DNA from: Dictyobacter aurantiacus
GTDB taxonomy: Bacteria; Chloroflexota; Ktedonobacteria; Ktedonobacterales; Ktedonobacteraceae
DNA: 64,000 bases
Direction of reading: 5' to 3'
NCBI RefSeq assembly: GCF_003967515.1
Contig: NZ_BIFQ01000001.1
Coordinates: 1,798,001-1,862,000, forward strand
Part shown: piece after piece, positions 42,761-50,653 of the stretch
Layout of the letters: each line of letters begins with the position of its first letter
Numbering within the stretch: the stretch's first letter is position 1
Program-made: the position numbers and the translations under genes
Notes under the pieces: model-generated
What the model saw: only the letters and a program-made list of their open reading frames with translations
Database searches by the model: none
Told to the model about the DNA's origin: nothing

Positions 42761-43891
42761 ATGCAATACGGACCCACCGCCCAGCCACAGTATGGAAGCC
42801 TGCACTTACCCCATGGCGCCATCGACCTACCAGTGTTTATGCCGGACGCAACGCTGGGAGTTGTTCGTTCAACCGATGCGACCGATCTGCAAAATTGCCA
42901 GATCCAGGCCCTGGTTATGAATACCTTTCACCTGATGCAGCGGCCCGGCACGTCCACCATCCAATCCCTGGGTGGACTCCACGCCATGAGTGGCTGGCAG
43001 GGACCGATTGTAACCGATTCTGGTGGCTTTCAGGCCTATTCACTGATTCAGCAAAACGCGAAGTTTGGCTCTCTGAACGCGGATGGCATCACGTTTAAGC
43101 CGGAAGGTGCCGATCGTAAGTTTCAGCTGACCCCTGAAAAAGCTGTCCAGTTGCAGATGAGTTATGGGGCTGACATCATTATGTGCCTGGATTATTGCAC
43201 CCATGTCGATGCGGATGCTGCGTTGCAGACCGAGGCGGTCACGCGCACGATCGATTGGGCTAAACGCTGCAAAAAAGAATATGAACGCCTGCTCAAGCAG
43301 AAGAAGCTGGCGGAAGAGAAGCGTCCGCTGCTCTTTGGCGTTGTTCAGGGGGGAGGGTCCGAAGAACTGCGCCGCCGCTGCGCCGAGGCACTATTGGAAA
43401 TCGGCTTCGATGGCTTCGGCTATGGCGGCTGGCCCCTGGATAAACATGGCAACCTGCTCACCGACATCATTACCTATACCCGCAACCTGATACCCGCTCA
43501 GTATCAGATGCACGCTCTGGGCGTGGGACATCCGGGCAGCATCGCGGAATTGACTCGGCTGGGCTATGGTATCTTTGACTGCGCCATGCCCACGCGCGAT
43601 GCACGCCATGCCCGCCTCTATAGCTTTACCTCCGCCACCACCTCTTTCGCCAGCGGCGAGCGATGGTTCAGCTACATATATGTGAACGATGACAAATATA
43701 TCAAAAATGATCGCCCGGTCTCGGAGTTTTGTGACTGCCTCTGCTGCACCCACTATTCGGCCGGCTATCTCCATCATCTCTTCAAAATCAATGATACACT
43801 CTTTTTTCGCCTGGCAACTATTCACAATCTACGCTTTATGACCATGCTGACACAGCGCATTAGAAATGAATATTATGGCCAGATTAGATAA
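42761..43891 (+). CDS. Divergent tRNA-guanine transglycosylase-like protein
   Basis: The 376-residue protein has the TGT barrel with general-acid Asp86 in 'TDSGGFQ' and nucleophile Asp273 in 'FDCAMPTRDARHARLY'. The Zn site is Cys324, Cys326, Cys329 and His355 (spacing as in bacterial Tgt). The base pocket differs: standard GGLAVGE reads GGWPLDK at 222-228, and the usual D-E-C near 144 is D-Y-C. Bacterial TGT inserts preQ1 at tRNA position 34; the changed pocket suggests another base or substrate. No queA/queG neighbour is present. It overlaps the following rRNA-methyltransferase gene by 26 bases. Confidence 0.85.
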   Translation: MQYGPTAQPQYGSLHLPHGAIDLPVFMPDATLGVVRSTDATDLQNCQIQALVMNTFHLMQRPGTSTIQSLGGLHAMSGWQGPIVTDSGGFQAYSLIQQNAKFGSLNADGITFKPEGADRKFQLTPEKAVQLQMSYGADIIMCLDYCTHVDADAALQTEAVTRTIDWAKRCKKEYERLLKQKKLAEEKRPLLFGVVQGGGSEELRRRCAEALLEIGFDGFGYGGWPLDKHGNLLTDIITYTRNLIPAQYQMHALGVGHPGSIAELTRLGYGIFDCAMPTRDARHARLYSFTSATTSFASGERWFSYIYVNDDKYIKNDRPVSEFCDCLCCTHYSAGYLHHLFKINDTLFFRLATIHNLRFMTMLTQRIRNEYYGQIR

Positions 43892-44702
43892 AACGACGGC
43901 CCTGGAACAACTGGTGGCGGATGTCAGCCGTAGCAGCAAATATAGAGATATCTGCCCTGAGCTTATCAGCAGCATAGGGGCGCAAGAATTGGAGAAGCGA
44001 CGCAACCTGAAGGAGGCGATAAAGGCTACCAAGAACAAGCTGCACCAGGTTGGAGGGGCCTACCTGGATGGACGCGACCATCTAGCCGATTGGCAGGCCG
44101 TGCTGCAGCAGGCCATGACAACGGGACAGGCCGAGCAGATCAAGCAAGCCTGCCGACACCTGATGGGATACCACGCCTCAACCCGTGAGCGCCTGCCGAT
44201 CCTGGACGTTTTTTATTCCACCCTCTTCTCCCAGCTTCCTCCTATTCACAGCATAGTAGACATCGCCTGTGGTCTCAATCCACTCGCCCTACCCTGGATG
44301 CCTCTGTCAGAATCCTACACTTATTACGCCTATGATATCTACCAGAACATGATGGATTTCCTGGCCTCCTACTTTGAACTTATGCACATAGAGGGCCATA
44401 GCCACGCCCGCGATGTCGTCCGCTCCAGTCCTACTCAGCCGGTGGACCTGGCGCTCGTGCTCAAAGTGCTCCCCTGCCTGGAACAGCTCGATAAACAGGC
44501 GGCCCACCAGCTCTTACACACCATCAATGCGCGCCATATCGTTGTCTCGTATCCGATTCAGAGTCTCGGCGGCAAAAGCAAGGGGATGGCCAGCTATTAT
44601 GAGGAGCATTTTAAGCGCCTCGTGGAGGCCGATAACTGGCTGGTCCACAGGCTCGAATTCGCCACCGAACTTGTGTTTCTGATCGATACTTGCCCGGCAT
44701 AA
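43866..44702 (+). CDS. ArmA/RmtB-type 16S rRNA (guanine-1405 N7) methyltransferase homologue
   Basis: The 278-residue protein aligns from memory with RmtB/ArmA along most of its length: 'SSKYRDICPELI' (residues 23-34), 'HASTRERL' (103-110), SAM loop 'IVDIACGLNPLALPW' (130-144), 'DLALVLKVLPCLEQL' and 'VVSYPIQSLGGKSKGM'. These enzymes methylate N7 of 16S rRNA G1405 and give high resistance to 4,6-disubstituted aminoglycosides. An alternative start is ATG 43875. It begins inside the Tgt-like gene, so the pair is translationally linked. No mobile-element gene is adjacent, and the operon looks chromosomal. Whether it modifies G1405 here is untested. Confidence 0.87.
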   Translation: MNIMARLDKTTALEQLVADVSRSSKYRDICPELISSIGAQELEKRRNLKEAIKATKNKLHQVGGAYLDGRDHLADWQAVLQQAMTTGQAEQIKQACRHLMGYHASTRERLPILDVFYSTLFSQLPPIHSIVDIACGLNPLALPWMPLSESYTYYAYDIYQNMMDFLASYFELMHIEGHSHARDVVRSSPTQPVDLALVLKVLPCLEQLDKQAAHQLLHTINARHIVVSYPIQSLGGKSKGMASYYEEHFKRLVEADNWLVHRLEFATELVFLIDTCPA

Positions 44703-44796
44703 CACATAGATTTTCTGACTCTTATTGAGTATTATTAAGTAAGTACAACGTTGAATGTATCTCCACAATATCTCTCGAAGGAGCTAGAGTATTTTT

Positions 44797-46617
44797 ATGA
44801 GTATTCCCCGATCAGAATACCCACGCCCACAATTTGAGCGCAATGCATGGCAATGTCTCAACGGCGAATGGCAGTTCGAAATCGACAATAGTGATAGTGG
44901 CCTGGAACGAGGGCTACTCGACAGAGACTTAAAGGATCGTATCACCGTCCCGTTTTGTCCGGAGTCGGAGCTCTCGGGGGTCAACAATAAAGATTTTATG
45001 AATGCCGTCTGGTATCGTCGCAACGTGACGATACCTAGAGAGTGGGAAGGTCAGCACATCCTGTTGCATTTTCAGGCCTCTGACTATGACACAACGGTAT
45101 GGGTAGACGGGGTTGAGGTCGTCCGCCATCGCGGTGGTTTTACGCCTTTCACCTGTGACCTGGGCAAGGCCAGTGGCACCAAAACGATCGTTGTACGCAC
45201 CCGTGATGATCATCGGCCGCCTCAGCCGCGCGGCAAACAATCACAGCGCTACTACGACTGGGGCTGCTTCTATATCCGCACCACCGGCATCTGGCAAACC
45301 GTCTGGATGGAACCGGTGCCAGAGGTATCCCTGCGCCGGCCACGCATTACACCCGATGTGGCCAATAGTGTGATTCGCCTGGAGCAGCCAATCACAAACA
45401 ACACGCCTGGACTGCGCCTGCGCGCCGAGCTCTCCGACAAAGAGGGGATCGTGGCCGAAGCCGAAACGGCTGCCGACTGGGATTTTTCGCCACGGCTGGA
45501 CCTGCCCATTCCCGCGGACCGTCGCCATCTTTGGTCTATTCAAGATCCATATCTCTATGATCTGACCATCTCCCTGGTGGATGCTGAAGGCAAGGTCATC
45601 GACAGCGCCCGCAGTTATACGGGCTTGCGCAGCGTCACCATCGATGGGCGTGCCATCAAAATCAACAACGAGGTCGTCTTCCAGCGTCTGGTGCTCGACC
45701 AGGGATACTATCCTGACGGCGTGCTAACAGCCCCCAGCGATGAGGCTCTCAAACACGACATCGAGTTGAGTATGGAGGCCGGATTCAACGGTGCGCGCCT
45801 GCATCAAAAGGTCTTTGAAGAGCGCTTCCTGTACCACGCTGACAGGTTAGGCTACCTGGTATGGGGTGAATTTCCGGATTGGGGCTCTGAGGGCCGTGTT
45901 CCCTGGCAGGATGACAACACTTTCACGCCCGCCTTTGTGGCGCAATGGTTGGAAGAACTGGAGCGCGACTATTCGCATCCCGCCCTGGTCGGATGGTGTG
46001 GGCTTAACGAGACCCTCTATGATCGCCAGGAAAAGATCACGAACCTGGACGACATTACACGCGCCATGTTCCTGGCCGCCAAAGCGATGGACACCACCCG
46101 TCCCGTGCTGGATGCCTCTGGTTACGCCCACCGTGTTCCGGAGACCGATGTATACGACTCACACGACTATCTGACCGGAAAGGATTTCTGGGCCGACATA
46201 GAGCGCTATAAAGAGCGCCACGCGCATGTAGGAGAGGGCAAGGTCCATACCAATCTGCGCGACGGCCACGAGATGTCCTTACCCTATAACAACCAGCCTT
46301 ATTTCGTCAGTGAGTTTGGTGGCATCTGGTGGAGCGAGCAGGTTAAAAAAGGCGATAATAAATCAAGCTGGGGATACGGCACCGCGCCCGAGACCCATGA
46401 AGAGTTTTATAAACGCTTCCAGGCTCTCTGCGATGTCCTGCTGGACAATCCACACATGTTTGGCTATTGCTATACCCAGCTCACCGATGTCTCGGTAGAA
46501 CAGAACGGCATCTTCACCTTTGATCGCCGCTCAAAATTCGACAATAGCCGCCTGCATGAGATCCAGGCGCGTCCTGCGGCCATTGAGCAGGAGGTACAAA
46601 AAAACACCCGCCAATAA
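44797..46617 (+). CDS. Glycoside hydrolase family 2 protein
   Basis: The 606-residue protein has the GH2 order: sugar-binding jelly roll (about 1-180: 'YRRNVTIPREWEGQHILLHFQASDYDTTVWVDGVEV'), Ig-like domain (about 190-290) and TIM barrel (about 290-590). The acid/base is Glu405 in 'GWCGLNET', and the nucleophile is Glu506 in 'VSEFGG'. There is no signal peptide, so it is cytoplasmic. Beta-galactosidase, glucuronidase or mannosidase activity cannot be decided from this. The start follows GAAGGAGC. Its TAA stop is the first codon of an 82-nt palindrome that ends at the stop codon of the convergent transporter. Confidence 0.9.
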   Translation: MSIPRSEYPRPQFERNAWQCLNGEWQFEIDNSDSGLERGLLDRDLKDRITVPFCPESELSGVNNKDFMNAVWYRRNVTIPREWEGQHILLHFQASDYDTTVWVDGVEVVRHRGGFTPFTCDLGKASGTKTIVVRTRDDHRPPQPRGKQSQRYYDWGCFYIRTTGIWQTVWMEPVPEVSLRRPRITPDVANSVIRLEQPITNNTPGLRLRAELSDKEGIVAEAETAADWDFSPRLDLPIPADRRHLWSIQDPYLYDLTISLVDAEGKVIDSARSYTGLRSVTIDGRAIKINNEVVFQRLVLDQGYYPDGVLTAPSDEALKHDIELSMEAGFNGARLHQKVFEERFLYHADRLGYLVWGEFPDWGSEGRVPWQDDNTFTPAFVAQWLEELERDYSHPALVGWCGLNETLYDRQEKITNLDDITRAMFLAAKAMDTTRPVLDASGYAHRVPETDVYDSHDYLTGKDFWADIERYKERHAHVGEGKVHTNLRDGHEMSLPYNNQPYFVSEFGGIWWSEQVKKGDNKSSWGYGTAPETHEEFYKRFQALCDVLLDNPHMFGYCYTQLTDVSVEQNGIFTFDRRSKFDNSRLHEIQARPAAIEQEVQKNTRQ

Positions 46618-46696
46618 GCCAATAACACCATCAAAGAAGAGGGACGGGTCCGCGTACGCGGACCCGTCCCTCTTCTTTGATGGTGTTATTGGCTTA
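46615..46696. repeat. 82-nt perfect palindrome spanning two stop codons
   Basis: The arms 46615-46655 and 46656-46696 are perfectly complementary with no loop (centre CGCGTACGCG). The left end is the TAA of the GH2 gene (46615-46617). The right end is the stop codon of the opposite-strand MFS gene (46694-46696). The match fails at the very next base on each side. Confidence 0.97.
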
Positions 46697-48193
46697 ACCA
46701 ACATCCTCATGCGCATCGCGCTCGGACTGGCTTTCACCATCCTGGTGCTTCTGCTCCTCCTCAGCGACAGGATTGGTCTGCTGCTCATTCGCTCCCTTAA
46801 TGTAGTGGATACCCCACCAGCAGAAGGCCAGCAGACTGGCGGACACCATAAAGATCAGCGGGGTAAAGCCGACCAGAGTGGCGAAGGCACCGGCAAACAA
46901 CAAAACGGGGATGGTGCCCGCGCTATATAGCATAAATTGCAGCGAGAGCACGCGCGCACGTCCACTCTCAGGGGCGCGCTCCTGCATCAGAGTCTGGGTC
47001 GGGATATTAACGCAGGCCATGGCAACACCAAGCACAAACAATACCACAATAACACCCAGCAGAATGCCGAGTGACTGCGTACCATGAACTGGATTAATCC
47101 AATGGCCCAGCCATTCCAGTCCCGGCAGGAGAATAAACCCGGCAGCCAGCGCGATAAATCCGATCACAGTCAGGCGAATACGGCCGACCTTTTCGACGAA
47201 GCGGGTCATCAGGACCGACGCACCCACCAGTCCAACCGCCGCCGGAGTCAGAACGATAGACATATCCTCGGGCGGGCGATTTAAGACTTGCTGCACAAAT
47301 GTACCTGCCAGTTCACCAATCAGCTGCATTAATACGCCTACCAGGGAAAGCTGAAGCACCGAGAAGAAGAGCAGGCGATCGGCCCGCACGATCTTCCAGC
47401 CCGTCACCATATCACGCCAGAGGGTATGCAGCGCCTGCGTGCCCGCCGCGTAAGCTCCATCAGTCTCATGCTTATGCTTATGCTTATTGATATGATCTTC
47501 GTTAAAGGCCTGTTTAGGGATTGCGAGAATAAGGCCCACACAGACAATATAGAAGAGCGCAACGATGACAAACAGCATATCCGTTGATTCGACGTGAAAA
47601 GTACGAGAACCCAGGGCAAACGAGAAGGCCGGGAAGAGCTTGGCCACCACGCTACCTAACACCAGAAAGCCAATCGCCTGCGAGAGGGTCATTGAAATAT
47701 TGAACAGAGATAGAGCTGGCATCAACTCTCGCTCACCCACCAGCAAGGGAATTGAGGAGCCCTCGGCCGGGATAAAGAACTGGCCAATTAGCGATGTCAA
47801 AAACATCAACCCGAATAATGTCCAGACATTTGAGCGATCCAGTAAGACCGTCACAAACATCAACAGCATCGTAACCATACGCAACAGATTGCTTACCCAG
47901 AGCACACGCCGCTTATCGATGCGGTCAACAATCGCACCAGCGATAGCACTAAAGGGAATGGCGGGCAGCGTAAAGGCAATGATCGCCAGGCCAGCCATAA
48001 ATGCTCCATTTGGTGGCCGGTTCACTAACACGATCAAACCGAAATTGGCGGCATTCAAGATAGTCAGCGAGATCAACTGCGCTATCCATAGCAACAAAAA
48101 ATTGCGATTTTTTAACACATGGCGAAAGCGTGCCACGCTCGCTTGTTGTTCAGTATTAGCAGATTTTTCGGCCTGCTCGGTAGGAATCGACAT
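46694..48193 (-). CDS. Major facilitator superfamily transporter
   Basis: The 499-residue protein has about 12 membrane segments in two halves. The conserved MFS loop is 'AIAGAIVDRIDKRRVLWVSNLLRMV', and 'MTRFVEKVGRIRLTVIGF' is its counterpart in the second half. The intracellular loop has a His/Lys-rich stretch (HINKHKHKHET). The N-terminal 'FRHVLKNRNFLLLWIAQLISLTILN' resembles MFS_3 family exporters of drugs and siderophores. The substrate is unknown. Its 3' end coincides with the palindrome. The start follows GAAGAGAG. Confidence 0.87.
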   Translation of the reverse strand: MSIPTEQAEKSANTEQQASVARFRHVLKNRNFLLLWIAQLISLTILNAANFGLIVLVNRPPNGAFMAGLAIIAFTLPAIPFSAIAGAIVDRIDKRRVLWVSNLLRMVTMLLMFVTVLLDRSNVWTLFGLMFLTSLIGQFFIPAEGSSIPLLVGERELMPALSLFNISMTLSQAIGFLVLGSVVAKLFPAFSFALGSRTFHVESTDMLFVIVALFYIVCVGLILAIPKQAFNEDHINKHKHKHETDGAYAAGTQALHTLWRDMVTGWKIVRADRLLFFSVLQLSLVGVLMQLIGELAGTFVQQVLNRPPEDMSIVLTPAAVGLVGASVLMTRFVEKVGRIRLTVIGFIALAAGFILLPGLEWLGHWINPVHGTQSLGILLGVIVVLFVLGVAMACVNIPTQTLMQERAPESGRARVLSLQFMLYSAGTIPVLLFAGAFATLVGFTPLIFMVSASLLAFCWWGIHYIKGANEQQTNPVAEEEQKHQDGESQSERDAHEDVG

Positions 48194-48375
48194 ATAGCAT
48201 CTGGCTCTCTTCCATGGTGATCTTATACTCGCACTCTTCTACTCATGGGTTCCTCTATTCGGTATACGTATGATTATACGCAAAAGTAAAAGATGAAGGG
48301 GTGTCAAATGGCCTATCTTTTCCTTCTGCCATACTATTTTCTATCTGTCTGCTCCTCATGATAGCCAATTCGTGC

Positions 48376-48381
48376 TATAAT
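48376..48381 (+). promoter_or_regulatory. Candidate -10 element of rlmN, suggesting a leaderless mRNA
   Basis: TATAAT at 48376-48381 lies seven bases before the ATG at 48389, and no ribosome binding site precedes that ATG. Transcription would begin at or very close to the start codon. There is no good -35 at 17 bp, so confidence is modest. Confidence 0.4.
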
Positions 48382-48388
48382 ATAGTAC

Positions 48389-49555
48389 ATGACCATGACA
48401 CCGATTTCTCAAACACAAAAGAAGACGGATCTCCTCGCGCTGACACTGCCGCAATTGCAACAGTGGCTCAAAGACCGTGGCGAGGCACCATTCCGTGCTA
48501 AACAAATATATAACTGGCTCTATCGCCAACTCGAAACCGACTTCTCAGCTATGTCTAATCTGCCGCAGTCATTGCGCCAGCGTCTGTCTGAAGAAGCATG
48601 TATTGGACCCACTGTTATTCGTAGTGAGCTGCATTCTAAAGATGATCGCACGCGCAAAATTCTACTGGAGCTATCTGATGGCAAACTGGTCGAATCGGTG
48701 TTGATGCTGTATCCCCCTTTAAAAGAGAGCAGTTCTAGAGCGACCGTCTGCGTCTCCAGCCAGGCTGGTTGCGCCTTTGGTTGCACATTCTGCGCTACCG
48801 GACAGATGGGCTTTGATCGTCACCTGAGTGCAGGCGAAATCGTTGCCCAGGTGCTTTTCTTCGCCCGCGAGCTACGCGCCGCCCCCTGGACCGCCGCCGG
48901 CTTGCCGGGTAGCACGCCGATCCACCATATTACCAACATTGTGCTGATGGGCATGGGTGAACCGCTACACAACTATACCAATGTCCTGCAGGCCCTGCGC
49001 ATCCTCAATAGCAGCGACGGCTTCAACCTGGGAGCGCGCCACATGACAGTCTCGACCGTTGGTCTAGCCCCTGCCATCCGCAAGCTGAGCCAGGAAAATC
49101 TGCAGATCAACCTGGCCATCTCGCTGCACGCGCCGACCGATGAACTGCGCAGTCGCACCATGCCGGTCAATCGCAAATATCCACTGGCCGAGTTGCTGGC
49201 GGCCTGTAAAGACTACATCGCCACCACCAAACGCCAGGTCACTTTTGAGTATGTTCTGCTCTCAGGCGTCAATGATACCGCCGCGTACGCGGAAAAGCTG
49301 GCTGAGCTACTGGCGCCACTCAAGCAGTTCGCGCACGTAAACTGCATCCCGGTCAACGCCACCTCCGCCAGCTACCAGACTCCAGGCCCAGATGCCATCC
49401 GCGCTTTCCGCAACATCCTGTTCGAGCACGGCATCAGCAACAGCGTCCGCGCCGAGCGCGGAGACGACATCGCCGCCGCCTGCGGCCAGCTCCGTACCCG
49501 CTTCGAAAATAGTAGAAAGACACCGGTCGTACCGGTGCTTACGCCACAGACGTAA
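48389..49555 (+). CDS. rlmN: 23S rRNA/tRNA adenine-C2 methyltransferase RlmN
   Basis: Radical-SAM enzyme that methylates A2503 of 23S rRNA and A37 of some tRNAs. The 388-residue protein has the iron-sulfur motif CxxxCxxC at Cys128, Cys132 and Cys135 (GCAFGCTFCATGQMGF), 'VLMGMGEPLHNY' and a C-terminal methyl-carrier Cys at about residue 365 ('DDIAAACGQLRTRF'). The N-terminal accessory domain contains 'GEAPFRAKQIYNWLY'. It may be translated from a leaderless message. A 36-bp-arm hairpin follows. Confidence 0.96.
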   Translation: MTMTPISQTQKKTDLLALTLPQLQQWLKDRGEAPFRAKQIYNWLYRQLETDFSAMSNLPQSLRQRLSEEACIGPTVIRSELHSKDDRTRKILLELSDGKLVESVLMLYPPLKESSSRATVCVSSQAGCAFGCTFCATGQMGFDRHLSAGEIVAQVLFFARELRAAPWTAAGLPGSTPIHHITNIVLMGMGEPLHNYTNVLQALRILNSSDGFNLGARHMTVSTVGLAPAIRKLSQENLQINLAISLHAPTDELRSRTMPVNRKYPLAELLAACKDYIATTKRQVTFEYVLLSGVNDTAAYAEKLAELLAPLKQFAHVNCIPVNATSASYQTPGPDAIRAFRNILFEHGISNSVRAERGDDIAAACGQLRTRFENSRKTPVVPVLTPQT

Positions 49556-49560
49556 ATATC

Positions 49561-49635
49561 ATTCCGGGCAAACGAATTGGGGCATTCTCCGGTGGCCGAG
49601 CCACCGGAGAATGCCCCAATTCGTTTGCCCGGAAT
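49561..49635. repeat. 36-bp-arm hairpin behind rlmN
   Basis: The arms 49561-49596 and 49600-49635 are perfectly complementary with a three-base loop (CGA). It starts six bases after the rlmN TAA. AAAAAAA and the TGCGGCCGCG module follow directly. No rightward T-run. Confidence 0.9.
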
Positions 49636-49642
49636 AAAAAAA

Positions 49643-49680
49643 TGCGGCCGCGTAGCGGACGCCCGTGCGGGGGCGCTCAC
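49643..49680 (+). repeat. TGCGGCCGCG module, copy at 49.6 kb
   Basis: Thirty-eight bases that start TGCGGCCGCG and end GGGGGCGCTCAC align with 57791-57829 with few differences. They also align with the inverted ends of the compound repeat at 11362-11711 (the right copy lacks 12 bases). It is directly preceded by a long hairpin in each case. Confidence 0.8.
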
Positions 49681-49819
49681 CTTACCCCCAAAAAATAAAA
49701 AAAAGACGCAATACACACAAGGAACCCCCTGCAACAGATAGTATTGTAGCTCCGACGCCAGTCGGCCACAAACTCACTTGTAGGGGGTTTCCTTGACGCG
49801 TAATCGATGCATAAGCGAA

Positions 49820-50017
49820 CTAGCGCTCTTTAGGCAGCTTGCTCATGGTGCGCAGACAGCGCGTGCAAATGTTGACCACGCGTGGGGTACCATTGATCGC
49901 GATACGACGGCGCTGCACGTTCAGTACGAAACGACGGCGTGTGCGATGCTGCGAAAAGGGCACATTGTTGCCATACATTGGCTTGCGCTCACAGATATCA
50001 CAACGTCCTGCTGACAT
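49820..50017 (-). CDS. rpmB: 50S ribosomal protein L28
   Basis: The 65-residue protein has the L28 pattern 'GRCDICERKPMYGNNVPFSQHRTRRRFVLNVQRRRI' followed by 'RVVNICTRCLRTM'. It keeps the zinc-type CxxC pairs (CDIC, CTRC). The ATG at 50017 follows GGGAGGAT; an upstream in-frame start is rejected. It is divergent from the Asp23 operon, an arrangement seen in many Gram-positive genomes. Confidence 0.95.
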   Translation of the reverse strand: MSAGRCDICERKPMYGNNVPFSQHRTRRRFVLNVQRRRIAINGTPRVVNICTRCLRTMSKLPKER

Positions 50018-50228
50018 TATTCTCATCCTCCCGAAAGATGCAAAGGGACACAAAATAATTCCTTCCTCAGGCGGAAGGCACTCATTTTGCCCTGTATTCG
50101 TTTACTTGATTATCCTCGGAGCCTCTGGTATACTGCATCAAGAAAACTCGTGCGTGCACCGTTTGGATAATCCAAACATGTCATGCGAGTATAACCTATA
50201 TTGGCTATTTTGGCAAGAGAGAAGACAC

Positions 50229-50630
50229 ATGCGTATGCCAAAAGCATCTGCGATACAGCCGCAACACGGCTCACACCCTCTCGGGAAAATAGAAGTACTA
50301 CCCAACGCCATCCATTCCATTGCAGTAGAAGCAGCCCTGGCCTGCTACGGCGTTCTGGGCATCGCCTCTCCACATTTGCGCAATGGACAGGCGGTCATTC
50401 TAACACCTGAGCAAAGAAACCAGGGGGTACGCATCCAGATACACAACGAGCAACTGACGATTGATGTCTATGTCGCGCTCGAATACGGATTGCGTATTTC
50501 TGAAATTGCGCATAATATTATGAGCGCCATCAAATTTTCAGTTGAGAAAATGCTCGGCACTCCCGTAACACAGGTTAATGTTAACGTCCAGGGGCTTATC
50601 CATGGGCCAGGACTTACAGAAAAGAAATAA
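50229..50630 (+). CDS. Asp23/Gls24-family protein
   Basis: The 133-residue protein matches the Asp23 fold: 'IEVLPNAIHSIAVEAALACYGVLGIASPH' and 'EQLTIDVYVALEYGLRISEIAHNIMSAIKFSVEKMLGTPVTQVNVNVQGLI'. It is the short YloU-like form that precedes the DAK kinase gene in Firmicutes and relatives, where it is a small cell-envelope-associated protein of unclear role. It is the first gene of an operon with fakA 23 bp downstream. The start at 50229 is chosen for family fit; ATG 50235 is possible. Confidence 0.88.
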   Translation: MRMPKASAIQPQHGSHPLGKIEVLPNAIHSIAVEAALACYGVLGIASPHLRNGQAVILTPEQRNQGVRIQIHNEQLTIDVYVALEYGLRISEIAHNIMSAIKFSVEKMLGTPVTQVNVNVQGLIHGPGLTEKK

Positions 50631-50653
50631 AGGACAGAGGTAGCACAGCGGCT

